DNA of 64,000 nucleotides from Rahnella ecdela (GTDB lineage: Bacteria > Pseudomonadota > Gammaproteobacteria > Enterobacterales > Enterobacteriaceae): contig NZ_JAFMOY010000133.1 in NCBI RefSeq assembly GCF_019049625.1, positions 434,001 to 498,000 of the forward strand, given 5' to 3'. The notes under the pieces were generated by a model. That model saw nothing but the letters and a program-made list of their open reading frames with translations. It did not search any database and was not told the DNA's origin. Numbering within the stretch: position 1 is the stretch's first letter; the number at the start of each line of letters is the position of its first letter. This document shows, one piece after another, positions 16,610 to 26,188 of this stretch. A program made the translations under genes and the position numbers.

Positions 16610-19600
16610 TGAGAATTAACGACAGCTTTATCAATAATCCGACACGTGTCTGGCTGGTGATCCTGCTGCTCGGCGTGGGTGGCCTGATTGCGTTGTTCAA
16701 TATCGGACGACTGGAAGATCCGGCGTTTACCATTAAAACTGCCGTGGTGTCAGTGCAGTATCCGGGCGCATCTTCCCAGCAGGTTGAGGAGGAAGTCACG
16801 CTGCCGCTGGAAAATGCCCTGCAACGCCTGCCTTACGTCGATAATATTTCCTCGATTTCTGCCGTCGGTTTATCGCAAATCACCGTCAATATCGATTCCC
16901 GCTATCACTCCTCCGAACTGCCGCAAATCTGGGATGAACTGCGTCGTCGCGTCAACGACGCCACGCTGCAATTTCCCCCCGGTGTCAGCCCGCCGTTTGT
17001 AAACGATGATTTCGGGGATGTTTACGGCTATTTTTTCTCGATTTATGGCGACAACTTTACTAATCCGGAACTGCGTAAATACGCTGAACAGTTACGCAGG
17101 GAGCTGGTACTGGTGCCCGGCGTCGGCAAAGTGGCTATCGGCGGTGTCCTGCCTGAACAGGTGTATATCGAGATTTCCCGCGCCAAAATGGCGGCATATG
17201 GCGTGACCTTACCGCGCCTGGCTGATGTACTGAACCGGCAGAATCTGGTGTCCGACGCGGGCAGCATGACCGTCGGCAGCGAGTCTATCCGCCTGCATCC
17301 GACCGGCGGCTTTCAGAATATTGATGAACTGAATAATGTGCTGATAAGCCCCGCCGGATCCACGCACAGTATTTATCTGCGTGATATCGCTACGGTGTCG
17401 CAGGGGGTGAGCGATCACCCCGGCAATATCTACCACGCCAATGGCCGCGATGCGCTGACTATCGGTGTCTCATATATTCCCGGTGTGAATGTCATGAACA
17501 TCGGCCATGCGATTGAAGCCCGGATGCAGCAACTGTCCGCCGATAAACCAGCCGGGATCCAGCTGAAAGTGTTTTACGATCAGGCCGCTGAAGTGAAGAA
17601 ATCTGTCGACGGATTTATCATTAACTTCCTGATGGCGCTGGCGATTGTGGTGGGCGTTCTACTGATTTTCATGGGGCTGCGCAGCGGGATTATTATTGCC
17701 GTGTCGCTGGCACTGAACGTGCTCGGTACGCTGCTTATCATGTATTTGTTCGGCATCGAGCTGCAGCGTATCTCGCTCGGCGCGCTGATTATTGCGCTCA
17801 GTATGCTGGTGGATAATGCAATTGTGGTTGTGGAAGGCGTGCTGATTTCCCGCCAGCAGGGAAACCCGCTGATGAACGCCATCTCGCATATCATTAAACG
17901 CTCCGCCATGCCGTTACTGGGTGCGACGGTGATTGCCATTCTGGCGTTTGCGCCGATTGGCCTTTCGCAGGATTCGACCGGTGAATACTGTAAGTCGCTG
18001 TTCCAGGTATTGCTGATTTCGCTGATGCTCAGCTGGGTGACCGCACTGACGCTGACGCCGGTGCTGGTGAAATGGGCTTTTGCCAACATGAAAGTGGCAG
18101 AGAAAAAGCCGGACGAACAGGCGGATCCTTACGGCGGCTGGATATTTCGCGTTTACCGGCGCGTGCTGTCGGCGCTGCTGGTCCGCCAGACCGTCACGCT
18201 GGGGGTGCTGGCCACGTTGCTGGTGGCGTCAGTCTGGGGATTCGGTTATGTCCGGCAGAACTTTTTCCCGTCGTCTAATACGCCAATTTTCTTCGTCGAT
18301 TTGTGGATGCCTTACGGCACAGACATCAATCACACCGCGCGAATTGCGGGAGAGATCGAAAAAGAGATCAATCATCAGGAAGGCGTGGAAAACACCGTGA
18401 CCACCGTCGGTCAGGGCGGGATGCGCTTTATTCTGACTTACAACGGCGAGCGACAGTATTCTAACTACGCGCAGATTATGGTGCGTATGGACGATCAGCG
18501 GAAAATCGCCGCGCTGACCCGCCGCACCGAACAGAATATTCGCGATCATTATCCTGAAGTGAATGCCAGCCTGAAACGCATCATGTTTGGTCCGTCCGGC
18601 GGCAGCGCGATTGAAGTGCGCATCAAAGGATCGGATCCCGATACGCTTCGCCAGATCGCCAGTCAGGTCGATAAAATTATTCTTGATGATGGCGCGTCCG
18701 ATGGCGTGCGCAACGACTGGCAGGATCGCAGCAAAATGGTTCGCCCGGTGTTCTCACCCTATCTTGGCCGCGAACTGGGCGTTGACCGGGGTGACGTCGA
18801 CAGCGCCTTGCAGATGAATTTCAGCGGCAGCACCGTCGGTATTTTCCGTGACGGTTCAACGCTGATGCCGGTGGTTCTGCGCCCTCCTGTCGCGGAACGG
18901 CTGGATGTCGATCATATGGCCAATATCATGGTCTGGAGCCAGACGCGCCAGCAATTTATTCCGCTGAGTAATGTGGTCAGTGATTTCAAAGTCGAATGGG
19001 AAGATCCGCTGATCATGCGCCGCGACCGCTCGCGGGTGCTTAGCGTGCAGACCGATCCGGATCCGGCCAGCGGCGAAACTTCCGGGGACATGTTAGCGCG
19101 CATCCGGCCGCAGGTTGAGGCGCTGACTGTACCGCACGGCTACAGCATAGAATGGGGCGGCGACGCGGAAAACTCCGCCGAAGCGCAACAGGGTTTATTC
19201 ACCACGTTGCCGATGGGTTTCCTGATGATGTTTATCATCACGGTACTGATGTTCAGTTCGGTGAAAAACGCCATCGCCATCTGGCTTACCGTGCCACTGG
19301 CGCTGATCGGCGTGACGTTTGGCTTCCTGCTGACCGGCATTCCGTTTGGATTTATGGCGCTGATTGGCCTGCTCAGCCTGAGCGGGATGCTTATCCGAAA
19401 CGGTATCGTGCTGGTCGAAGAAATCGGTCAGCAGAAAAAAGAAAAAAACCAGACCGAGGCGATTATCTACGCCGCCACGTCGCGTCTGCGCCCTATCCTG
19501 CTGACGGCATTCACCACCGTGCTGGGGCTGGCGCCGTTGTTGCTGGATGTCTTTTTCCAGAGCATGGCGGTGGTTATTATGTTCGGCCTGGGATTTGCCA

Positions 19601-19674
19601 CCGTGCTGACGCTGCTCGCGCTGCCGGTGATTTACAACTGTTTCCATCGTGAAGGACAACGACGCACACAATGA
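16609..19674 (+). CDS. RND-family efflux pump permease (HAE/AcrB-like)
   Basis: A 1021-residue inner-membrane proton-driven pump with the standard layout of 12 membrane segments and two large periplasmic loops. The fourth segment contains LSMLVDNAIVVVEG, where the AcrB pair Asp-Asp of the proton relay is Asp-Asn. The C-terminal half has LLSLSGMLIRNGIVLVEEI and ends ALPVIYNCFHRE. ATG 16609 overlaps the adaptor stop (TGATG), with GGGG just upstream. The Asp-Asn version is common in AcrB relatives outside the classical drug pumps, so the substrate cannot be assigned. The stop overlaps the next gene by four bases. Confidence 0.93.
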   Translation: MRINDSFINNPTRVWLVILLLGVGGLIALFNIGRLEDPAFTIKTAVVSVQYPGASSQQVEEEVTLPLENALQRLPYVDNISSISAVGLSQITVNIDSRYHSSELPQIWDELRRRVNDATLQFPPGVSPPFVNDDFGDVYGYFFSIYGDNFTNPELRKYAEQLRRELVLVPGVGKVAIGGVLPEQVYIEISRAKMAAYGVTLPRLADVLNRQNLVSDAGSMTVGSESIRLHPTGGFQNIDELNNVLISPAGSTHSIYLRDIATVSQGVSDHPGNIYHANGRDALTIGVSYIPGVNVMNIGHAIEARMQQLSADKPAGIQLKVFYDQAAEVKKSVDGFIINFLMALAIVVGVLLIFMGLRSGIIIAVSLALNVLGTLLIMYLFGIELQRISLGALIIALSMLVDNAIVVVEGVLISRQQGNPLMNAISHIIKRSAMPLLGATVIAILAFAPIGLSQDSTGEYCKSLFQVLLISLMLSWVTALTLTPVLVKWAFANMKVAEKKPDEQADPYGGWIFRVYRRVLSALLVRQTVTLGVLATLLVASVWGFGYVRQNFFPSSNTPIFFVDLWMPYGTDINHTARIAGEIEKEINHQEGVENTVTTVGQGGMRFILTYNGERQYSNYAQIMVRMDDQRKIAALTRRTEQNIRDHYPEVNASLKRIMFGPSGGSAIEVRIKGSDPDTLRQIASQVDKIILDDGASDGVRNDWQDRSKMVRPVFSPYLGRELGVDRGDVDSALQMNFSGSTVGIFRDGSTLMPVVLRPPVAERLDVDHMANIMVWSQTRQQFIPLSNVVSDFKVEWEDPLIMRRDRSRVLSVQTDPDPASGETSGDMLARIRPQVEALTVPHGYSIEWGGDAENSAEAQQGLFTTLPMGFLMMFIITVLMFSSVKNAIAIWLTVPLALIGVTFGFLLTGIPFGFMALIGLLSLSGMLIRNGIVLVEEIGQQKKEKNQTEAIIYAATSRLRPILLTAFTTVLGLAPLLLDVFFQSMAVVIMFGLGFATVLTLLALPVIYNCFHREGQRRTQ

Positions 19675-20636
19675 ACACCACGGGACTGAATATTATTAAA
19701 ACGCTCGGCTGCCTGACCGCCGTGACTTTTTTTACCGTTTATAATACTTACGACAATTACAATTATAACTACGACAGTATTCTGGCTTTTCTGACCTTTA
19801 TTTCCGCCATTGCCACGCCGCTGTTTTTTGTGGTTACCGGTTATATGGATGCCGGTTCCCAGCACACAACAGAATGGCAGATGAAGAAAATTCGCAGTAT
19901 ATTAACCATTTTCATCTTCTGGTTTTCGATTTATTATTTATGGGGGCCTTACCAGAAAGGTTATCTTATCCAGCCGTGGTTTATCTTTTCACTGGTCATT
20001 ATTTACACCTTTCATCCGTTAGTGGAATGGCTGGCCAAAAGACGGGTCATTCTCGCAGCGCTGGTTGCCGGCCTGCTGATTTTTTCGTTTGCTTATGACC
20101 TGCTGGCTATCTATTTCACTGAACATAAAACCTTTTCCACGCCTGCGCAGTTTCGCATCTGGACCTGGGTACTTTATTATCTGACCGGTCAGCTGTTATA
20201 TGATCCGGTAGTTTCTGCGCTCTATGGCCGTCCGCGGGTGGCTAAAATTGCCGCCATCGCCATTCCGTTTGTGTATATTTTCACCTGGTTTTATGAAAAG
20301 CATTTTTTCTTCTCGATATTCAACATTGAGCGCAACAGCTTTATTCTGACCGGATCGCAGGTCTATATTCTGGTGGTACTGATTATTATCGCAGCCAATG
20401 GCGTCAAACAGGATGCCACACGGTTGCCGGTCAGCGAAATGGTCAGTTCGCTGGGGAAAACCATGACCGGCGTTTATATTCTCCACTACACCTTTTTTAA
20501 TTTATTAATCCAGTGGATCCCGATCAATTCCCTGACCGCCAAGCTGTTCGTCATCCTGCTGACGTTCCTGCTTTCGGTGCTCTCTTCCACGCTGCTGCTG
20601 AAAAACAGCATCACTAAAAAGCTGATTACGTTTTAG
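19671..20636 (+). CDS. Acyltransferase-3-like integral membrane protein
   Basis: A 321-residue protein with about ten hydrophobic segments. ISAIATPLFFVVTGYMDAG near residue 45 matches the PLFFxxSGY element of acyltransferase-3 proteins (OafA/WecH type), and SSLGKTMTGVYILHYTFFNL near 265 matches their last segments. The first segment reads NIIKTLGCLTAVTFFTVYNT, where the family usually has an Arg at the start and a His at the end that are needed for acyl transfer. Both appear absent. It overlaps the RND gene by four bases (ATGA), so it is translated with the efflux pump. Catalytic activity is doubtful; a membrane accessory role for the pump is speculation. Confidence 0.7.
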   Translation: MNTTGLNIIKTLGCLTAVTFFTVYNTYDNYNYNYDSILAFLTFISAIATPLFFVVTGYMDAGSQHTTEWQMKKIRSILTIFIFWFSIYYLWGPYQKGYLIQPWFIFSLVIIYTFHPLVEWLAKRRVILAALVAGLLIFSFAYDLLAIYFTEHKTFSTPAQFRIWTWVLYYLTGQLLYDPVVSALYGRPRVAKIAAIAIPFVYIFTWFYEKHFFFSIFNIERNSFILTGSQVYILVVLIIIAANGVKQDATRLPVSEMVSSLGKTMTGVYILHYTFFNLLIQWIPINSLTAKLFVILLTFLLSVLSSTLLLKNSITKKLITF

Positions 20637-21181
20637 CTTTGCTCCGACACCAGCACTGCCATGGTGTCCGGTTCCAGCGCGCGGAAGATGTGTTCCACAT
20701 CCGCAGGATAGGAAATGTAATCGCCGGCGTTCAGTTCGACCGGCGAATCCACCAGCCCGACGAGCGCGCGCCCCTGCGTGATAATAATGTGCTCAACCGA
20801 CCCCTGCGGATGCGGGCTGGATACACGATCCGCACCCGGTTGTGTGGTCAGCAGATAAATATCACGGCGGGAAGCTGGCGGACAGGTTGCCAGTAAAACA
20901 GCTTTATAATCCGCCAGTTCAGCGACGACCGTCGGCCCTTCGCCACGGCGGATCACCTGCATTTTGTTTACTTCCGGCTCCATCAGGCGCGCGAAAGGAA
21001 TATTGAGCGCCACGCACAGCGCCCACAGGGTTTCCAGACTCGGATTGCCATTTCCGGCTTCCAGCTGAGACAGCGTTGATTTAGCGATCCCCGCACGGCG
21101 GGCCACTTCTGCCAGTGATAACCCTGCCCGCTGACGTTCACGAACCAGACCTTTAGAGATAACGCTGATAGGTTGCGACAT
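20633..21181 (-). CDS. XRE-family regulator with C-terminal cupin domain
   Basis: A 182-residue regulator. The N-terminal helix-turn-helix (LVRERQRAGLSLAEVARRAG, then KSTLSQLEAGNGNPSLETLW) covers about residues 10-65. The C-terminal cupin (about 100-180) has PHPQGSVEHIIITQGRALVG and GDYISYPADVEHIFRA. Proteins of this layout often repress or activate a neighbouring transporter in response to a small ligand. I chose ATG 21181 because CAGGAA lies just upstream; an upstream ATG at 21244 would run through the operator region. It is divergent from azlCD, with a shared operator-rich intergenic region, so it probably controls those genes and itself. Its 3' end overlaps the convergent acyltransferase-like gene by four bases. 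Confidence 0.88.
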   Translation of the reverse strand: MSQPISVISKGLVRERQRAGLSLAEVARRAGIAKSTLSQLEAGNGNPSLETLWALCVALNIPFARLMEPEVNKMQVIRRGEGPTVVAELADYKAVLLATCPPASRRDIYLLTTQPGADRVSSPHPQGSVEHIIITQGRALVGLVDSPVELNAGDYISYPADVEHIFRALEPDTMAVLVSEQS

Positions 21182-21198
21182 GTTCCTGCCTGTTTTAT

Positions 21199-21267
21199 AT
21201 AACGAACGATCGTTCGACTTGAAGAACGATTCAGATACGTTCATTATAATGGGAACTCGTTCGTTAT
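21199..21267. promoter_or_regulatory. Operator region shared by the XRE-cupin gene and azlCD
   Basis: ATAACGAACGA (21199-21209) recurs inverted as TCGTTCGTTAT (21257-21267). The first copy is part of a perfect 14-base palindrome CGAACGATCGTTCG (21203-21216). A related AAGAACGATTC lies between them. A TATAAT -10-like hexamer for azlC is at 21245-21250, between the two copies, so a bound regulator would cover the azlC promoter. Confidence 0.7.
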
Positions 21268-21278
21268 GGGATTAAATT

Positions 21279-21947
21279 ATGTCTGCGCGTTTCTTTTCAC
21301 CGCTGGGAAGTGATGTGGTGAAAGCTATTTTCCTGGTGTGCCTGGCCGACGGTCTGGTGGGCATTTCATATGGTTCACTGGCTGTCGCGGGCGGCTTTCC
21401 GCTATGGGTGCCGCTGATGCTTTCCGTGCTGGTTCTGGCCGGTGCGTCAGAGTTTTTATTCATCGCCATCGTCGGTGGCGGAGGCAGCCCTTTTGCTGCG
21501 GCAGCCGCCGGTTTACTGGTCAATGCGCGTCATTTACCGTTCGGGATTGCGGTGAAGGATCTGGTCGGCAGCAAGGCCATGAGCTGGCTCGGTTGCCACA
21601 TTATGAATGACGAAAGCGTGGTGTTTGGCATCTCTCAGCCCACACATGAAAAACGTAAAATTGCCTACTGGTTATGCGGCGCGGGCATCGCGCTGTTCTG
21701 GCCGGTCAGCGTGATTGTCGGTGCATACATCGGTCAGTTCATTCCGGATATCAAAGCCATTGGCCTCGACGCAGTGTTTCCGGCCATTCTGCTGGCACTG
21801 ATTTTCCCGGCACTGCGCAGCCGCCGGACGCGCATTCCCGCCTCTTGTGGCGCACTGATCTCCGTCGCCGCCGTGCCTTTTGTCCCGACCGGAATGCCGG
21901 TGCTGTTTTCCCTGCTCGGTTTGCTGGCATGGAGGAACCGTAAATGA
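21279..21947 (+). CDS. AzlC-family branched-chain amino-acid exporter, large subunit
   Basis: A 222-residue inner-membrane protein with about six hydrophobic segments. The N-terminal FLVCLADGLVGISYGSLAVAGGFP and the conserved LLVNARHLPFGIAVKDLVG and MNDESVVFG identify the AzlC/YgaZ family. With AzlD (YgaH) this family exports valine and other branched-chain or related amino acids in E. coli and Bacillus. It overlaps azlD by four bases and is transcribed from the divergent region shared with the XRE-cupin regulator. The exact amino acid is not visible. Confidence 0.92.
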   Translation: MSARFFSPLGSDVVKAIFLVCLADGLVGISYGSLAVAGGFPLWVPLMLSVLVLAGASEFLFIAIVGGGGSPFAAAAAGLLVNARHLPFGIAVKDLVGSKAMSWLGCHIMNDESVVFGISQPTHEKRKIAYWLCGAGIALFWPVSVIVGAYIGQFIPDIKAIGLDAVFPAILLALIFPALRSRRTRIPASCGALISVAAVPFVPTGMPVLFSLLGLLAWRNRK

Positions 21948-22267
21948 CTTCACACAGCCTGATGATTGCCGGTATTGCGGTGCTGGCCGCCGGAACATTC
22001 CTGATGCGCGTAGCCGGTTACAGGCTGGGTTCGCGCCTGAATTTCTCCCCGGCGACACAAACGATGCTTTCCGATTCTGCCACCACCTTATTGCTGGCCG
22101 TTGCAGCCACATCAGCATTGTTTGAAGGCCAGCATTTTGCCGGATACGCGCGGCTTATTGGCGTCGGTGCAGCGCTGTTCTTAGCGTGGCGTAAAGCGCC
22201 GCTGATTGTGATTATTATCGCAGCGGCCGCCGTTACGGCGCTGATGCGCTGGCTGGGTATTCACTAG
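21944..22267 (+). CDS. AzlD-family branched-chain amino-acid exporter, small subunit
   Basis: A 107-residue membrane protein with three to four hydrophobic segments. IAVLAAGTFLMRVAGYRLG and LLAVAATSALF are typical of AzlD/YgaH proteins. It starts within the azlC stop (ATGA overlap), as in most azlCD pairs, and needs AzlC for export. A strong bidirectional terminator follows. Confidence 0.9.
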   Translation: MTSHSLMIAGIAVLAAGTFLMRVAGYRLGSRLNFSPATQTMLSDSATTLLLAVAATSALFEGQHFAGYARLIGVGAALFLAWRKAPLIVIIIAAAAVTALMRWLGIH

Positions 22268-22277
22268 CAGAAACAAA

Positions 22278-22301
22278 AATGGCTCCTGAGAAGGAGCCAT
22301 T
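22278..22301. terminator. Bidirectional terminator between azlD and plaP
   Basis: AATGGCTCC and GGAGCCATT form a nine-pair stem. TTCTTT follows on the plus strand, and a T-rich run (complement of acaaaaa) follows on the minus strand. It separates the convergent azlD and plaP genes. Confidence 0.85.
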
Positions 22302-22352
22302 CTTTCAGGCGGGCGTTTTTTAAAGCGGGCGCGTTTTTAATGCCAGAGCCAT

Positions 22353-23714
22353 TTACGCCACGTCTTCGTATTGCGGTACCGGATTGCGGAAACTTTTGGT
22401 CATGCAGGCCAGATAGATAAAGCCGATTGCGCCCCAGATAAGCCCCAGCACCATCGACCCTTCTTCCAGATTCACCCACAACGCGCCGACCGTCAGCGCA
22501 CCGCACAATGGCAGCAACAGATACTGGATGTGATCCAGCACGGTTTTATTGCGCTTCTCGCGGATCCAGAACTGCGAAATTACCGACAGGTTCACGAACG
22601 TAAACGCCACCAGCGCACCGAAGTTAATCAGCGCCGTGGCGGTGACCAGGTCGAAGTTAATCGCCATCAGGGCAATAGCGCCAACCAGCAGCACGTTGAA
22701 AGACGGTGTACGCCATTTCGGATGGATATAGCCGAAGAAGCGTTTCGGGAATACGCCGTCGCGCCCCATCACATACATCAGACGGGAAACGCCAGCGTGC
22801 GCCGCCATACCGGATGCCAGTACCGTGATACTGGAGAAAATCAGCGCGCCAAACTGGAACGCCCTGCCCGCCACCTGCAACATGATTTCAGGCTGTGAGG
22901 CATCGGGGTCTTTAAAGCTGGAGATATCCGGGAAATAGAGTTGCAGGAAATACGTCGCTGCAATGAATATCACGCCGCCAATTAAAGCCGTCAGGAATAT
23001 CGCCCGCGGGATCACGCGCTCTGCGTTTTTTGTTTCTTCCGACAAATTGCTGATGCCGTCAAAACCGGTAAAGGAGAAACACAGAATGGTCGCGCCGGTA
23101 ATCATCGGCACGGTATGCGCATTCTCTCCCCAGAAAGGTTTGGTGCTGGCAAGCGTACCGTAGCCGGTGCCGTGATCAACACCATAAATCACCATGCCGG
23201 TGATCACCGTAATCAGCACAATCTGCAAGACCACCACCAGCGTATTAATGTTGGCGACGGTTTTAATACTGCGCAGATTCGACAGCGTCATAAATCCGAC
23301 CAGCACCACCACAAATATCCACGAGGGCACCGAAGGCACCAGCGCTTCAAAATAGATTTTGGCCAGCAGGATATTAATCATCGGCGCGAATAAGTAATCG
23401 AGCAGCGACGACCAGCCGACCATAAAGCCGACTACCGGATGAATCGCTTTTTGCGCGTAAGTATAAGCCGAGCCCGCAGAAGGATAGCGGCGCACCAGCT
23501 TGCCGTAGCTCAGCGCGGTAAACAGAACGGCGATCAGCGCAAACGCATATGCCGTCGGCACATGGCCGTCAGTCAGGCCGGAGACAATACCGAACGTATC
23601 GAACAGTGTCATGGGTTGCATATAGGCCAGGCCTATCATGACAACCGGAATCAGCGTAAGACTCTTACGCAATTCCACGCGGGAGGCGGTACCCGTAACG
23701 ACGTTATCCGACAT
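22353..23714 (-). CDS. plaP: PlaP: putrescine importer, APC superfamily
   Basis: A 453-residue, 12-segment amino acid-polyamine-organocation permease. It follows E. coli PlaP (YeeF) almost residue for residue where I recall it, including [57 protein letters not shown] and the C-terminal [13 protein letters not shown]. PlaP is a low-affinity, proton-driven putrescine importer linked to surface motility in E. coli. It is a monocistronic unit on the minus strand, convergent with azlD. Confidence 0.95.
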   Translation of the reverse strand: MSDNVVTGTASRVELRKSLTLIPVVMIGLAYMQPMTLFDTFGIVSGLTDGHVPTAYAFALIAVLFTALSYGKLVRRYPSAGSAYTYAQKAIHPVVGFMVGWSSLLDYLFAPMINILLAKIYFEALVPSVPSWIFVVVLVGFMTLSNLRSIKTVANINTLVVVLQIVLITVITGMVIYGVDHGTGYGTLASTKPFWGENAHTVPMITGATILCFSFTGFDGISNLSEETKNAERVIPRAIFLTALIGGVIFIAATYFLQLYFPDISSFKDPDASQPEIMLQVAGRAFQFGALIFSSITVLASGMAAHAGVSRLMYVMGRDGVFPKRFFGYIHPKWRTPSFNVLLVGAIALMAINFDLVTATALINFGALVAFTFVNLSVISQFWIREKRNKTVLDHIQYLLLPLCGALTVGALWVNLEEGSMVLGLIWGAIGFIYLACMTKSFRNPVPQYEDVA

Positions 23715-24287
23715 GATGTGTTATTCCCATGTTGGAAAACGCGGCATAGTGAGAGTGCTGCACCATTAATGTTTCCTTGCGACAAGACTGTCGGTATCTG
23801 AAAGTAAATATCTATCCGGTACTAAGCCCGGCCTCTGTTTTGAATGTTTTCTTGTGCGAAGAGTACCTTCGCCAATGAAGAAATGGCGGTTATTCCCCGA
23901 TTTGCGGGGGCGCATATTTTGCCTTATTAAGTAATGGAATGACAAGGCGGGGAAGAATAAACACAGGGATTAAATAAAATAACCAGTAAAAACTGGCACG
24001 TATTGTCAAAGCGGGTTCGTGGTAGTGTTAGAAATTGTTTTCATCATGTAAAACAAACATGAATTGCCGTTATTAATAATCGAAACCAGACGCGTAAATA
24101 TAACCTTAAGGCCTGTTATGTAACATTCAGACTTCTCCCCGATAGATTCAAATGCAGCAGAATTCCCGCCGATCACACTTATGGGCAAAATCCGAAAAAT
24201 TCGCCCGCGGAAGCCTTTTTCGATCAGACTGTTTACAAACGCCGGTTGAGTGGGAAGAATGGAGATTATTTGCTCATAAAATAAGAA
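23715..24287. other. Intergenic region between plaP and the diguanylate cyclase gene
   Basis: About 570 bases between two divergent genes. No reading frame here looks coding and I see no RNA-gene signature. It must hold the plaP promoter and probably that of the GGDEF gene. I could not identify specific operators. Confidence 0.4.
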
Positions 24288-25256
24288 ATGTCTGATTCCT
24301 CACTAAAACAACAACTCCAGAACCTGAAAAAGCATAACGCCCGCCTGAAACGTATTGCACATGATGCGCGAAACAAGCTGAGTGCCGCTCTGGATGGAAC
24401 CGGATTGTGCCTGTGGCAGCTCGACGTGCCGAGCGGAAAACTGGTGATATTTAACCGCCGGTGGGGATCGATGCTTGGCTATCAGCCGAAAGAGCTGAGT
24501 GCGCGCTTTGAAGTCTGGCGTGAGCATTTACATCCTGATGATAAAGACGATGTGTTGTCGGCTTTCTACAACCATCTGGAAGGTAAAACGCCCTTTTATG
24601 AGGCCTTGCACCGGATGCAGGCGAAAAATGGCACCATTACCTGGGTGCTCGATCGCGGTCGTGTCACTGAATGGGACAACGCCGGACGCCCGCTGAAAGT
24701 GACCGGTACGCACATCGACATGACCAAAGAAAAAAATTACGAGCAGCAACTGGCAACGCTGGCGAATCACGATCCGCTGACAGGTCTGGCTAACCGCCAT
24801 GCGCTGCAACATCAGTTCACACAGCTTAAAAATGCCGGACCTTTATGCGTCGCGTTTATCGATCTGGATAATTTTAAGCACGTGAATGACACGCTCGGGC
24901 ACCGCAGCGGAGATGAAGTACTGATGCGCCTGAGCCGACGTTTTCAGGAAGCCTGCCCGCCGGGCGTGATACCCGGACGACTGGGCGGTGATGAATTTGT
25001 TTTGCTGATGCCGTATCCGCTGATGCATCCGCTGGTAAAACGCGTCGCACAGGCCTGTCTGAATGCCGCGATGATCCCGTTTGAACTCGATAACGGTAAC
25101 GCCCAAATCGGCGCGTCTGTCGGGATTGACGAAGTGACCGGCGGCAATGATTTCAGCGAAGCGCTGCTGCTCGCCGACCGCGCCATGTATGCAATAAAAC
25201 ATCATGGCAAAAATGGCGTGATGCTGGGAACTCAGGACGTTCGTCTTCAGGCGTGA
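24288..25256 (+). CDS. PAS-GGDEF diguanylate cyclase
   Basis: A 322-residue cytoplasmic protein that should make c-di-GMP. A short N-terminal coiled coil (about 5-35) leads into a PAS domain (about 32-145: LDGTGLCLWQLDVPSGKLVI, then REHLHPDD). The GGDEF domain (about 155-315) has HDPLTGLANR, IDLDNFKHVNDTLGH and the intact active-site motif GGDEF at 233-237. No RxxD product-inhibition site lies at the expected place five residues before GGDEF. There are no membrane segments, so a soluble signal is sensed through PAS. It stands alone between plaP and the AraC gene. With the capsule regulator, EAL-like protein and pilus operon nearby, a role in surface attachment is plausible but not shown. Confidence 0.93.
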   Translation: MSDSSLKQQLQNLKKHNARLKRIAHDARNKLSAALDGTGLCLWQLDVPSGKLVIFNRRWGSMLGYQPKELSARFEVWREHLHPDDKDDVLSAFYNHLEGKTPFYEALHRMQAKNGTITWVLDRGRVTEWDNAGRPLKVTGTHIDMTKEKNYEQQLATLANHDPLTGLANRHALQHQFTQLKNAGPLCVAFIDLDNFKHVNDTLGHRSGDEVLMRLSRRFQEACPPGVIPGRLGGDEFVLLMPYPLMHPLVKRVAQACLNAAMIPFELDNGNAQIGASVGIDEVTGGNDFSEALLLADRAMYAIKHHGKNGVMLGTQDVRLQA

Positions 25257-25360
25257 TCCCGCCATGATGAAAGTCATTCGCTTTTATTGTTTAAAGTTTG
25301 TGCTATAAATTTTGCATAAGAAAAAAGTAATGTGAGCTTTCTTTCGCGCAGCAATGATTT

Positions 25361-26188
25361 ATGGGGTGGAATGTGTCTCTTTCTATTTCTGAATGGACGA
25401 TGGCAAACGACATTGAGTGCTCGCATTTGACCGCGAGTAATTCCTCATTTCCGCGTCATACTCACGACGAATATGTCATCAGTGCCAATCTGACCGGTAC
25501 GGAAGAAATCTGGCTGCACGGCAAAACCGAACTTGTGCGCGGCGGCGAAATCACGATTTATAATCCGGCGACGATTCAGTCATCGCTGTTTGGCGACGAT
25601 CAGGTCGAATTCCTCAGCGTGCATATTCCGCAATCTTTACTGCGTCAGGTTTCGGTCGATCACAATCTGCGTTCCGACCACTGCGCGCCGGTGCTCAAAG
25701 AAGGCGTGCTGAATAATCCGGCGCTGTTTTCCGCGCTGTGTCATTACAAACGCACGCTCAATGACGACGATCAGGAACAAAATTTACTGTGGTTGCTCGG
25801 CGCGTTGCTGGAAGAACCGGCCAGAGAACAGGAACAGTCGCTGCGCCCTGTCCAGCTCGCGATCGATTTTATGCGCGACCATCTGACACGAAAAATCCAT
25901 CTCGATACGCTGGCTCAGGTCAGCGGGCTGAGTAAGTTCCATTTTGTCCGCCTGTTCCGCCAGCACATCGGCATGCCGCCGCTGCAATATCATATGCAGT
26001 TACGGTTACTGGAAGCCCGCAATCAGCTGCGTAAAAACGACAATGCGCTCGACGTGGCGATCCGCCTGGGTTTTTACGATCAAAGCCACTTCATTAATAC
26101 GTTCCGCAAGATGATGGGGATCACTCCCCATCTTTATTCGCTGTCGCTCAACGCCTCGCAGCAACTGAGTCATGCGGTTACACGATAA
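25361..26188 (+). CDS. AraC-family transcription regulator
   Basis: A 275-residue regulator. The N-terminal cupin ligand domain (about 15-155) has FPRHTHDEYVISANLTGTEE and the C-terminal domain (about 170-265) has two helix-turn-helix motifs: LDTLAQVSGLSKFHFVRLFR and ALDVAIRLGFYDQSHFINTF. A GTG at 25373 with GGTGGA upstream is an alternative start that would remove four residues. It is convergent with, and overlaps by 11 bases, the LysE-type exporter gene. AraC-LysE neighbours of this kind usually mean regulation of the exporter by its substrate. Confidence 0.88.
   Translation: MGWNVSLSISEWTMANDIECSHLTASNSSFPRHTHDEYVISANLTGTEEIWLHGKTELVRGGEITIYNPATIQSSLFGDDQVEFLSVHIPQSLLRQVSVDHNLRSDHCAPVLKEGVLNNPALFSALCHYKRTLNDDDQEQNLLWLLGALLEEPAREQEQSLRPVQLAIDFMRDHLTRKIHLDTLAQVSGLSKFHFVRLFRQHIGMPPLQYHMQLRLLEARNQLRKNDNALDVAIRLGFYDQSHFINTFRKMMGITPHLYSLSLNASQQLSHAVTR

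Noticed and set aside
17043-19671. Several long open frames on the strand opposite the RND pump gene.
   Set aside because: They mirror the GC-rich codon pattern of the pump gene, have no ribosome sites and encode low-complexity products rich in His, Arg and Gln.
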